This document shows positions 26,092 to 33,261 of a stretch of DNA of 33,261 bases, piece after piece. Numbering within the stretch: the stretch's first letter is position 1; each line of letters opens with the position of its first letter. Origin of the DNA: Alphaproteobacteria bacterium (GTDB lineage Bacteria; Pseudomonadota; Alphaproteobacteria; CACIAM-22H2). Both the position numbers and the translations under genes were made by a program. The notes beneath the pieces were generated by a model. The model was not told the DNA's origin. It saw nothing but the letters and a program-made list of their open reading frames with translations, and searched no databases. The stretch spans positions 1-33,261 of the forward strand of contig JAEULA010000122.1 in the NCBI GenBank assembly GCA_016793165.1. The letters are read 5' to 3'.

Positions 26092-27141
26092 GTGTCCAGA
26101 CGAATTCCAGAAGCGACGTTGCTCGACATCGCCCGCGCAATCCTCAAGGGCGAGGGCGCGCCGCCGGCCGAGGCCGAGACGGTCGCGCGGCATCTGGTCG
26201 ACGCCAACCTGAAGGGCCACGACAGCCATGGCGTCGGCATGCTCGAGACCTACGTGCGTCACGCCAAGGCCGGAACGCTGAAGCCGGCCAATCACGGCGT
26301 CGTCATCGGCGCGGCCGCGCCCTTCCTGCAGATCGACGGCGAGCGCGGCCACGGCCAGGTCGTGGCGCAGGACGCGACGCGGCGGGCGATCGCGGCAGCG
26401 CAGGCGGGCGGCGCCTGCATCCTCGCGGTGCGCAACGCGCATCACATGGGACGCATCGGCACCTACGGCGAGCTTGCCGCGGAAGCCGGGCTCGTCGCGA
26501 TCCTCGCCGTCAACGTGGTCGGTCATCGCGGGCTGGTGGCGCCGCACGGCGGCGGCGACGGCCGGCTGGGGACCAATCCGCTGTGCATCGCGGTCCCGGG
26601 CCCGACGGTGGCGACGCCGTTCGTGCTCGACATGGCGACGAGCAAGGTCGCGGTGGGGAAGATCCGGGTGGCGATGAACAAGGGCGAGCAGCTGCCCGAG
26701 GACATGGTGCTCGACGCGCAGGGCCAGCCGACCCTTGATCCGGGCACGATGTTCCGCGAGCCCAGCGGGGCAGTCCTGCCGATCGGCGAGCACAAGGGCT
26801 ACGGCCTCGGCCTCGCGATCGACATCCTCGCCGGGGCGCTGACCGGCGGCGGCACGCTGCAGCCGGATCGGCCGCGGCCCGGGACGATCACGAACAATCT
26901 CTTCGGCATCCTCGTCGACCCGGCGCGCACGGCGGACCTGAACTTCTTCCGCTCCGAGGTCGTCGCGATCCTGGCCTATATGCGCGATTCGCCGCCGCGA
27001 CGCAGCGGCGCGCCGGTCGTCACGGCCGGTGAGCCCGAGCGGGCCGCCGTTGCGGAGCGGCAGGCGAACGGCATTCCGCTCGACGACGGCACCTGGGGCA
27101 GCCTTGTTGCGGCTGCGAAGGAAGTCGGCGTCGGGATCTGA
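26092..27141 (+). CDS. Ldh family NAD(P)-dependent oxidoreductase (malate/L-lactate/sulfolactate type)
   Basis: A 349-residue member of the type-2 malate/lactate dehydrogenase family (YlbC/ComC/AllD-like), unrelated to classical lactate dehydrogenase. Marks are KGHDSHGVGMLETYV near residue 41, the catalytic-histidine segment NAHHMGRIGTYGE at 115-127, VGHRGLVAPHGGGDGRLGTNPLCIAVP (core GGDGRLGTNP), VLDMATSKVAVGKI and GYGLGLAIDILAGALTGGG. The start is GTG at 26092 with GGGGAG seven bases before it. It reduces or oxidises a 2-hydroxy acid with NAD(P). The C-terminal 50 residues are typical of the family. The particular 2-oxo acid cannot be chosen from sequence. Confidence 0.95.
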   Translation: MSRRIPEATLLDIARAILKGEGAPPAEAETVARHLVDANLKGHDSHGVGMLETYVRHAKAGTLKPANHGVVIGAAAPFLQIDGERGHGQVVAQDATRRAIAAAQAGGACILAVRNAHHMGRIGTYGELAAEAGLVAILAVNVVGHRGLVAPHGGGDGRLGTNPLCIAVPGPTVATPFVLDMATSKVAVGKIRVAMNKGEQLPEDMVLDAQGQPTLDPGTMFREPSGAVLPIGEHKGYGLGLAIDILAGALTGGGTLQPDRPRPGTITNNLFGILVDPARTADLNFFRSEVVAILAYMRDSPPRRSGAPVVTAGEPERAAVAERQANGIPLDDGTWGSLVAAAKEVGVGI

Positions 27142-27148
27142 CCGCACC

Positions 27149-27163
27149 TTAACGAACCCTTGG
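27149..27163. promoter_or_regulatory. Near-consensus CtrA-type site (TTAA-N7-TTGG)
   Basis: TTAAC followed at the proper seven-base spacing by TTGG, two bases off the ideal second TTAA. It lies 46 bases upstream of the start of the 125-residue gene at 27209, the right distance for a promoter-proximal site. Weaker than the perfect box at 17639. Confidence 0.35.
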
Positions 27164-27208
27164 CGAATGCCGGCGCAAGGTCGTCCTCCCGCGCAGGAGG
27201 ACCTCGCC

Positions 27209-27586
27209 ATGAAGTTCGCCGGCTATGCCAAGAACAACACCCCCGTCGACGAGCTGATGACCGACGAGCAGCTCGACCATCGTCGCCGCCACGCATGGCG
27301 GGAGTTCAAGTCGTCGATGGACACGGCCATCGTCGCTGCCAACAAGGAGGTCCTCGGCAAGATCTCGCTGACGCGGGACTCGTTCCTGCGCCTGGCGCTG
27401 ACCGTCGCGGAGCTTCGCGCCGCCTACATGCAGTGCGGCCTCGACGCCGCCAAGCACCGCCGCCCGACCGCGGATCAACTGGCCTGCCTCGCCTCGACCC
27501 GCAGCGCCTACGAGGAGGCGAGCGCCGTGTTCGAGGCGCTCGAGCGGATCATCGAGCGCGGCTACGTCGACATCCCGAAGGCCTGA
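27209..27586 (+). CDS. Unknown alpha-helical protein, 125 residues
   Basis: CAGGAGGA lies eight bases before the ATG and the codon use matches the genome, so this is a real gene. The protein begins MKFAGYAKNNTPVDELMTDEQLDHRRRHAWREF and seems all helical, with heptad-like spacing through ALTVAELRAAYMQCGLDAAKH and SAYEEASAVFEALERIIERG. There is no signal peptide, membrane segment or metal motif, only two Cys. I recognise no family. It converges with the secretion adaptor gene nine bases away and has a CtrA-like half site upstream, so a link to cell-cycle or surface functions is possible but unproved. Confidence 0.85.
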   Translation: MKFAGYAKNNTPVDELMTDEQLDHRRRHAWREFKSSMDTAIVAANKEVLGKISLTRDSFLRLALTVAELRAAYMQCGLDAAKHRRPTADQLACLASTRSAYEEASAVFEALERIIERGYVDIPKA

Positions 27587-27595
27587 CCGTCGCGT

Positions 27596-28975
27596 TCACG
27601 GTTCGCGGATGCTCTCGTCGAGCATGCGGAAGAGCGGATAGAGGAAATAGGTCACCACCCGGCGGGAGCCGATCCGGATCTCGATCGTCGCCGTCATGCC
27701 GGGGATCAGGCGCGAGTCCGACGGCACGTCGCGCAGCGTGACCGCGTCGATCGCCACGCGCGCCTTGTAGGACAGCTTCGGCACCGCCGACTCGGACTCG
27801 CGCAGCGTGTCCTCGCTGACGGCGCGCAGGGTCCCGTCGATCCAGCCGTGGCGCTGGTAGGGGAAGGCGTCGATCTTCACGCGCGCCGCGTCGCCGGCCC
27901 GCAGCCGCGCGACGTCCTGCGGATCGATGGTCGCCTCGATCTCGAGCGTGCTCCCGGTCGGCATCAGGGTCACCAGCGCCTCCGCCTCGCGCGCGACGGA
28001 GCCGATGCTGCGGTTCGCGACCTCGAGAACGGTCCCGTCGGCCGGCGCGCGGAGCTCCGAGAGGGCGGCGAGCCGGTCGGCCTTCGCGAGCTGCTCGAGG
28101 ACGCCGGCCAGCTCGCGGCGCGTGGCGACGAGCTCGTCGGCGACCTGCCGGCGCCAGCCGCCGACGAAGGCCTCGCGTTCCGCGCGCTGGGCGCCGAGCG
28201 CGGTCTCGATCTCCCGCGCGCGCCCGACCAGGCCCTCGAGATCGCCGCGCGCGAGGATCGTCTCGCGCTGGGCCTCGAGCACGGTGACACGGCTGCCGGT
28301 CTGACGGTCGAACAGCTCGCGCCGCATGCGCTCCAGCTCCTCGAGCACCCGCACGCGCTCGCGCACGCTGCGCTGGGCCGCGAGATTGGTCTGCAGCTCG
28401 GCCTGTCCGCGCGCGACGTTGCTCGCATAGGTCGCGTCCTTGGTCTCGAACTCGCTGCGCCGCCGCTCGAACAGCGCGTATTGGAGCCGGTCGTCGGGGT
28501 CGTCGCCGACGGTCATCGCGCGGCCGGCGAACTCGGCCTCCAGGCGCTCGAGCTGCGCGGCCAGGCTGCGCTGCCGGGCGCGCAGGCTCGCAAGATCGGC
28601 CTCGGCGAAGGTCGGATCGAGCGCGACCAGGCGCTGGTCGCGCGCGACGACCTGGCCGACGCGAACGTCGATCGAGCGCACGATCGAGGTGGAGAGCGGC
28701 TGCACGACGATCGGGGGATCGACCGCGACGACGCGGCCGCGCCCGACCACGAGCCGGTCGATCTCGGCGAGGCAGGACCAGGCGATCGCCGCGAAGACGA
28801 AGGCGGAGGCGACGAGCAGCAGCGCGCGCCCCGCAAGCGGCGGGCGCTGGGCCTCGATCGCGGCCGCCTGCGATTGCAGCGGCAGCAGCTCGGTCGAGCC
28901 CGAAGGCGCGGCCGGGGCGATCAGAGCGCGGTCGGGCGCTGCTCGGGCCGGAGGTGTCGGGTCTGCTGGTGCCAT
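27596..28975 (-). CDS. Type I secretion adaptor, HlyD family (adhesin exporter)
   Basis: A 459-residue membrane-fusion protein. A Pro/Ala-rich cytoplasmic head leads to one membrane helix at about residues 51-69 (ALLLVASAFVFAAIAWSC). The first lipoyl half includes VVGRGRVVAVDPPIVVQPL, a coiled-coil zone with many Arg, Glu and Gln spans about 115-300, the second lipoyl half is LRAPADGTVLEVANRSIGSV, and the beta-barrel ends with SRLIPGMTATIEIRIGSRRVVTYFLYPL (core IPGMTATIEI). It matches HlyD/LapC adaptors. The ATG at 28975 lies inside the end of the ABC gene (55-base overlap), with no good ribosome site, so translation is probably coupled to it. Last gene of the minus-strand secretion operon. 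Confidence 0.93.
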   Translation of the reverse strand: MAPADPTPPARAAPDRALIAPAAPSGSTELLPLQSQAAAIEAQRPPLAGRALLLVASAFVFAAIAWSCLAEIDRLVVGRGRVVAVDPPIVVQPLSTSIVRSIDVRVGQVVARDQRLVALDPTFAEADLASLRARQRSLAAQLERLEAEFAGRAMTVGDDPDDRLQYALFERRRSEFETKDATYASNVARGQAELQTNLAAQRSVRERVRVLEELERMRRELFDRQTGSRVTVLEAQRETILARGDLEGLVGRAREIETALGAQRAEREAFVGGWRRQVADELVATRRELAGVLEQLAKADRLAALSELRAPADGTVLEVANRSIGSVAREAEALVTLMPTGSTLEIEATIDPQDVARLRAGDAARVKIDAFPYQRHGWIDGTLRAVSEDTLRESESAVPKLSYKARVAIDAVTLRDVPSDSRLIPGMTATIEIRIGSRRVVTYFLYPLFRMLDESIREP

Positions 28976-31089
28976 AGCCGTCGATAAAGGTCGCAGCGGG
29001 CGACGAGGATGTCGTGGGTGCCGGCGTCGACCAGACGGCCCGCGTCGAAGACGAGGATCTGATCGGCGTTGCGCAGGAACGAGAGGCGGTGGGAGACGAC
29101 GACGAGAGTCCGGCCGCGGGCGATCATCGGCAGGTTGTCCTGCAGCATGGCCTCGGTCTCGGGATCGAGCGCCGAGGTCGCCTCGTCGAAGATCATGATC
29201 TGGGGATCGCGCAGGATCGCGCGTGCCACGGCGATGCGCTGGCGCTGGCCGCCGGAGAGGTTGGCGCCGTTCTCCTCGATCTCGGTCTCCCAGCCCTTGG
29301 GCAGCCGCTCGACGAATTCGGTCGCGCCGGCCATCTCGCCCGCGCGCACGATGTCGGCGAAGGTCGCGTCGGCGCGCGCGATGGCGACGTTGTCGCGGAT
29401 CGTGCCCCGCAGCAGGAAGTTGTCCTGCAGGACGACGCCGACGGCCGAGCGCAGATGGGCGAGGTCGATCTCGCGCAGGTCGCGCCCGTCCAGACGGATC
29501 AACCCGTGCTGCGGCCGGTGCAGCCCGAGGAGGAGGCGGACGAGCGTCGACTTCCCCGAGCCGCTGCGGCCGACGACGCCGACGAAGGAGCCGGGAGCGA
29601 TCGAGAACGAAACGTCGTCGAGCGCCGGCGGGGCGTCGGGTGCGTAGCGGAAGCCGACGCGCTCGAACTCGATGGCGCCGGCGATCGCCGGGCGCAGGCC
29701 GGGGAAGTCGCGATCGCTCTCTGGCCGGCGGTTCATGATCTCGCCGAGCATGCGCACGGCCATGCCGGTCTCCTGGAACTCGTGGATCAGGCCGACCGCC
29801 TGCACGAGCGGGGAGACGACACGCCCCGCGATCATCTGCACCGCGATCAACGCGCCGATCGTCATCTGTCCCTCGAAGACGAGCAGCGCGCCGGCGGCGA
29901 TCAGGAGCACGACGCCCGCCTTCTCGAAGAACCCGGAGAGCGTGCGCGCCAGCCAGGAGATGCGCGACACCTCGGCCTCTAGGCGCACGCATTCCGCGCT
30001 GCGGCGGTCCCACTCCTCGGTGCGGCTGGGCTCGAGCGCGAGCGACTTCAGGGCGATCACGCCATGCAGCGTCTCCACGAGCGCGGCCTGCCGCCCGGCC
30101 TCGGCGCGGTAGAGCGTGTCCAGCTTGCGCTTGAACGGCCCGAGCAGGGCGGCCGCGATCGCGGCGATCACCGCCGCGGTCGCCAGCACGAGAGCGCCGA
30201 TCAGCGTGCTGTAGAAGAAGAGCAGCGGCACGAAGACGACCAGCACAAGCAGGTCGAGCAGCGTGAACAGCAGCCGGCCGGTGATGAACTGGCGGATGCG
30301 GCCGGCCTGCTGCATGTGGCGGGCGAGCACCCCGGAGGCGGAGGCCTCGAAGAAGGTCACCGGCAGGCTGATGAGGCGCCGGAAGGTCCGCGCGGCGACG
30401 CGGATGTCGATCTTGGCCGCGGCATGGATGAGCAGGCTGGCGCGCAGGTAGGTGAGCAGGGCGTCGAACAGCAGCGCGATGGCGACGCCGGCGCCGAGCA
30501 CCAGCAGCGTGTTGGTGCTCTGGTGCGGGATCACCTTGTCGGCGACGACCTGGAAGAACAGCGGCACGACGAGGCCGAGGGCGTGCAGCGCGGCCGCGGC
30601 GATCAACGCGTCGCGGAAGGCGCCGATCTCGGAGCGGCCGAGGCGGACGAACCATCCGAGCCCGAACGGTCCGTCGGCGTCCGCCGCGGTCGCGGGCGGC
30701 CTGACGTCCAGGACGCGGCCGCTCCAAGCCTTCTCGAAGACGTCGCGCGCGAGGCGCAGGCCGGGCGAGGGGCTCGCGAGCGGATCGAAGATCGCGACCT
30801 GCTCCGAGCCGTCATCGCCGCGCTCGACGCCGGCGATCACGACGCTGTTGCCGTTGTCGAGCCGCGCGACCAGCGGCTTGCGGTCCTCGAGCCGGGGCAG
30901 GGCGCGCCAACTGCACTGGCGAAGCTGGGCCTCGAAACCGCAGCCGCGGGCATGCGCGAGCAGGGCCTCGTCGTCGGGCTCGCCGGCAAGGGCCTGCTGG
31001 CGGAGTCTGCCGGCGGCCGTGTAGAGGCCGTGGTGCTCGGCCAGCAGCGCCAGGCATCGCAAGGCCGTCGTCGACGCTTCACCGCTCAT
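28921..31089 (-). CDS. Type I secretion ABC transporter with C39-like domain (HlyB/LapB type)
   Basis: A 722-residue exporter. Residues 1-135 form a C39-peptidase-like domain that lacks the catalytic Cys: the aligned position is Thr8, like the Tyr found in HlyB, so it should bind substrate without cutting it. The membrane domain (about 155-430) contains LVVPLFFQVVADKVIPHQ and SLPVTFFEASASGVLARHMQQ, both close to HlyB. The ATPase has Walker A GRSGSGKST at 507-515, signature LSGGQ at 611-615, Walker B IMIFDE at 631-636 and H-loop VSHRLS. It is encoded just after the repetitive surface protein and a 103-residue unknown on the same strand, and ahead of the adaptor, so it should export that surface protein. 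Confidence 0.95.
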   Translation of the reverse strand: MSGEASTTALRCLALLAEHHGLYTAAGRLRQQALAGEPDDEALLAHARGCGFEAQLRQCSWRALPRLEDRKPLVARLDNGNSVVIAGVERGDDGSEQVAIFDPLASPSPGLRLARDVFEKAWSGRVLDVRPPATAADADGPFGLGWFVRLGRSEIGAFRDALIAAAALHALGLVVPLFFQVVADKVIPHQSTNTLLVLGAGVAIALLFDALLTYLRASLLIHAAAKIDIRVAARTFRRLISLPVTFFEASASGVLARHMQQAGRIRQFITGRLLFTLLDLLVLVVFVPLLFFYSTLIGALVLATAAVIAAIAAALLGPFKRKLDTLYRAEAGRQAALVETLHGVIALKSLALEPSRTEEWDRRSAECVRLEAEVSRISWLARTLSGFFEKAGVVLLIAAGALLVFEGQMTIGALIAVQMIAGRVVSPLVQAVGLIHEFQETGMAVRMLGEIMNRRPESDRDFPGLRPAIAGAIEFERVGFRYAPDAPPALDDVSFSIAPGSFVGVVGRSGSGKSTLVRLLLGLHRPQHGLIRLDGRDLREIDLAHLRSAVGVVLQDNFLLRGTIRDNVAIARADATFADIVRAGEMAGATEFVERLPKGWETEIEENGANLSGGQRQRIAVARAILRDPQIMIFDEATSALDPETEAMLQDNLPMIARGRTLVVVSHRLSFLRNADQILVFDAGRLVDAGTHDILVARCDLYRRLWHQQTRHLRPEQRPTAL

Positions 31090-31120
31090 GACGGTGCGCG
31101 GGGGGCCTGCGTCGCGGCGC

Positions 31121-31432
31121 TCAGAAGTTCGGCGAGGTCGGCGGCGCCTTGGCCGCGGCCGGTTGCGGGGCCTTGCCGTCGCGGGCGCCCTCTCCGGCGT
31201 TGCGCTGCAGCACCCCGGCTTGCTCGAGCTTGACCAGCAGCGCCTGGGCTTGCGCGACGGCGTTGATGAAGCCCGGCAACGGCATGACCAGGCGGCGCTG
31301 CACCGTGGGCAGCGTCCGCGGCTCCCCCTTCTCCCGGCTCGCGGGGTCGGGCTCGAGGGTCACGAGATTGAAGCGCACGACGCCGTTGATCACGGTGATG
31401 TCGGCGACGGCGTCGGCGAAGAGGTCGGTCAT
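31121..31432 (-). CDS. Small unknown protein between secretion substrate and exporter
   Basis: A 103-residue protein. The first 80 residues (MTDLFADAVADITVINGVVRFNLVTLEP..., RRLVMPLPGFINAVAQAQALLVKLEQAGVL) alternate hydrophobic and polar residues as in beta strands and end in one amphipathic helix. This is vaguely like the small beta-plus-helix DUF3467/SecB-like folds, but I cannot assign it. The tail is Ala/Pro/Lys-rich and probably flexible. No signal peptide, so it should be cytoplasmic. It lies 32 bases after the giant surface protein and 31 bases before the ABC exporter gene on the same strand. The position suggests a dedicated export chaperone or regulator; this is inference. Confidence 0.8.
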   Translation of the reverse strand: MTDLFADAVADITVINGVVRFNLVTLEPDPASREKGEPRTLPTVQRRLVMPLPGFINAVAQAQALLVKLEQAGVLQRNAGEGARDGKAPQPAAAKAPPTSPNF

Positions 31433-31464
31433 GGTCCGCGGGTCCCTTGGTGAAGGGCGCGAGA

Positions 31465-33261
31465 CTACCTCGCCGGGGCGAAGAGCGCTGCCGTGCTCGA
31501 TTGGTCATCACCCATATAGACCGGGGATTGGACGCTCGCAGCGGTTGCGCCGGCGTTGGCGGACGCACCCGAGAAGAGCCCCTGGAGCATGCAGGCCGAG
31601 CAGCCGCAGCCCGAGAGGACCGAGCCGCCCGACGCGGCGAGCAGGTCGGCCAGCTTCGGCGGCCCACCGGCGCCTTCCACCGTCTGCGCCGTGATCGTGG
31701 TCCAGCTCGACCAGGTGGTCGCGTCCTTGGCGCGGACCCAGACCGACTCGCTCGCGGCCGCGCTGGCCCCGAGATAGTCCGTGCCCGCCAATTGGGCGGG
31801 GGAGATGCTGATCGCCGAGCCGGAGGGCTGCGCCACGCCACCGACCCGGAACACGCCGGCACCGGCGCTGTCCCAGAGCTCGTAGGCGGTGATGGCGTCG
31901 CCGTCCGCGTCCGAGACCGAGAACAGCGCGGTCACGGCGATCGCGCTGCCGGCGGTGATCCGGACGCCGGACGTCGCCACGACTGAAGGCGCCCGATTCG
32001 GCTGCATCGTCGTGATCGTCAGGTCCCGCGAGCCCCAGCCGGTGCCATCGAACGCCTCGACCCTGAGTTGATCGGTGGCCGGACCGCTCGCCGCCCCGCG
32101 GAACCAGACACCGGAGATCTGGCTGCTCGCCACCTCCAGGCTCGTGCCCGCGGCGATCGTCGCGCCCCCGTACCAGAGGTAGCCGTTGCCGCCGCTGAGA
32201 TCCGTGAAGCGGTAGCGCGCGATCGCATCGCCCTGCGGATCGCTGGCCGTGAAGAGGGTCGAGGCCAGGACCCACTGGTTGGTGGCGATGGAGCTGGTCG
32301 CGGCCGCGATCACCGGCGTCGTCGTCCCCTCGGACTGCACTTGAGTGGTCAGCGGCAGCGAGAGCCAGCTCGACCACAGCGATCCGTCGCTCGCCCGGAC
32401 GTCGATCGTCTCCGTGCCGCCGGTCGTTCCGGCGACATAGACGAGATTGCCCAGATTGGCGGCCGACACCGTGACGACCGTGCCCGCGGGCAGGACGACG
32501 CCGGCGAGCTGCAGCGTGCCGCCGCCCGCGTCGTTGTCGCGGAGCTCGTAGCTGACGATCGCCGTGCCATCCGGGTCGCTGGCCGTGAACAGGCTGGACG
32601 CTGCCACGCCGCTGCCGGCGGGGAGCGTCGTCGTGCTGCCGGCCACGATGGTCGGCGCGCGATTGGCTTGCAGCGTTGCGACGCTGACGGTCGTCCAGCC
32701 CGACCACAGCACGCCGTCGCTGGCGCGCACGTCGATCGTCTCGCTGCCCGCCGCGGCGCCGCCCGCATAGACCAGCGCGCCGAGGCTCGCCGCGCTCACG
32801 CCGAACGCCGTGCCCGCGGCCTGCGCGACGCCGCCGAGGCGGAACTGGCCGCCGCCGCTGCCGTTGTCGCGGAACTCGTAGGCGGTGATCGGATTGCCGT
32901 CGGGGTCGCTCGCCGTGAACAGCGCCGCCGCCGTGATCGCCGCGCCGGTCGCGACGCTGGCGCCGGTCGCGGCGACGATGCTCGGCGCGCGATTGGCCTG
33001 CAGCGTGGCGACGCTGACGGTCGTCCAGCCCGACCACAGCGCGCCGTCGCTGGCGCGCACGTCGATCGTCTCGCTGCCCGCCGCCGAGCCGCCCGCATAG
33101 ACCAGCGAGCCGAGGCTCGCCGCGCTCACGTCGAACGCCGTGCCCGCGGCCTGCGCGACGCCGCCGAGGCGGAACTGGCCGCCGCCGCTGCCGTTGTCGC
33201 GGAACTCGTAGGCGGTGATCGGATTGCCGTCGGGGTCGCTCGCCGTGAACAGCGCCGCCGC
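31465..33261 (-). CDS. Giant repetitive surface protein, C-terminal part (5' end outside window)
   Basis: The frame is open to the window edge; 598 residues of the C-terminus are visible. They consist of five repeats of about 110 residues, each with LFTASDPDGxxIxxYEfrD, a GGVAQxxGT turn, SLxxLVYAGG, ETIDVRASDGxLWSxWTTV and NRAPxIVA. The DPDG and DxD-like turns suggest calcium-stabilised cadherin/Ig-like folds of bacterial adhesins. The last repeat is followed by KLADLLAASGGSVLSG, a Cys552-x-Cys554-x-x-Cys557 motif and a 41-residue Ala/Ser-rich end. No RTX nonapeptides are visible, yet a type I exporter follows in the same operon. It is probably a biofilm or surface adhesin of LapA-like size; the N-terminal part is needed to confirm. 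Confidence 0.88.
   Translation of the reverse strand, partial: AAALFTASDPDGNPITAYEFRDNGSGGGQFRLGGVAQAAGTAFDVSAASLGSLVYAGGSAAGSETIDVRASDGALWSGWTTVSVATLQANRAPSIVAATGASVATGAAITAAALFTASDPDGNPITAYEFRDNGSGGGQFRLGGVAQAAGTAFGVSAASLGALVYAGGAAAGSETIDVRASDGVLWSGWTTVSVATLQANRAPTIVAGSTTTLPAGSGVAASSLFTASDPDGTAIVSYELRDNDAGGGTLQLAGVVLPAGTVVTVSAANLGNLVYVAGTTGGTETIDVRASDGSLWSSWLSLPLTTQVQSEGTTTPVIAAATSSIATNQWVLASTLFTASDPQGDAIARYRFTDLSGGNGYLWYGGATIAAGTSLEVASSQISGVWFRGAASGPATDQLRVEAFDGTGWGSRDLTITTMQPNRAPSVVATSGVRITAGSAIAVTALFSVSDADGDAITAYELWDSAGAGVFRVGGVAQPSGSAISISPAQLAGTDYLGASAAASESVWVRAKDATTWSSWTTITAQTVEGAGGPPKLADLLAASGGSVLSGCGCSACMLQGLFSGASANAGATAASVQSPVYMGDDQSSTAALFAPAR
32599..33261 (-). repeat. Tandem 330-base coding repeats in the surface protein gene
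   Basis: Two successive 110-codon units repeat at exactly 330 bases. Positions 32802-32931 and 33132-33261 are identical over 130 bases, and the 32670-32770 and 33000-33100 segments differ at only a few bases. Repeats nearer the C-terminus (below 32599) keep the protein pattern but have diverged in DNA. The array continues beyond the window edge. Confidence 0.9.

Noticed and set aside
31054..31056. Cys12 of the exporter as a C39 peptidase nucleophile
   Set aside because: Alignment by eye with HlyB puts the catalytic position at Thr8; Cys12 falls within the following helix.

Overview
The window is a very GC-rich bacterial chromosome segment with strong G/C preference at third codon positions. 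Family content (atypical SDRs, an orphan ABC_sub_bind lipid/sugar-type binding protein, NAD-dependent molybdenum formate dehydrogenase, two type I secretion systems) and a perfect TTAA-N7-TTAA CtrA-type box point to an alphaproteobacterium, possibly of the Rhodospirillales/Hyphomicrobiales breadth. I cannot name the genus. No rRNA, tRNA, CRISPR array, integrase or insertion-sequence transposase was seen.

Layout. (1) 1-2435: a DUF559 endonuclease-like gene lies between two copies of a palindromic repeat (family A), followed by a translationally coupled SDR dehydrogenase and a xylose-isomerase-like TIM-barrel protein. (2) 2489-6493: a looser, less compact stretch with a secreted protein carrying a C-terminal VPxPA-type sorting tail, an orphan substrate-binding protein, an NmrA-like SDR and a doubtful 81-residue gene. 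(3) 6533-12158: small-molecule metabolism. A sugar/choline-phosphate nucleotidyltransferase overlaps a short MetE-type methyltransferase; then come an SDR polyol-type dehydrogenase, an FGGY sugar kinase and a metallophosphoesterase. Two copies of a second structured repeat (family B) and a third family A copy sit in the gaps. (4) 12325-15367: a tight three-gene operon of phytanoyl-CoA-dioxygenase-like protein, zinc alcohol dehydrogenase and MetX-like alpha/beta hydrolase. (5) 15390-20920: a calcium-binding RTX subtilase with a P-domain, divergent from its probable PrtD/PrtE-type exporter; the shared intergenic region carries the CtrA-type box. (6) 21029-25455: NAD-dependent formate dehydrogenase with the FdsG and FdsB subunits fused, then FdsA. 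(7) 25563-27586: a YbaK/ProX-type tRNA-editing protein, an Ldh-family oxidoreductase and an unknown 125-residue protein. (8) 27596-33261 (minus strand): a second, HlyB/LapB-type type I secretion operon, in order a giant repetitive surface protein (cut by the window edge), a 103-residue unknown, the ABC exporter and the HlyD adaptor.

The most unusual items are: the two families of long palindromic elements, whose hairpin arms differ in sequence yet remain paired; the second secretion operon, whose substrate ends in a Cys-x-Cys-x-x-Cys tail without visible RTX repeats and which contains an unrecognised small gene; and the CtrA-type box controlling the protease/exporter divergon. Functions are assigned from motifs and remembered family features only; no database search was possible.
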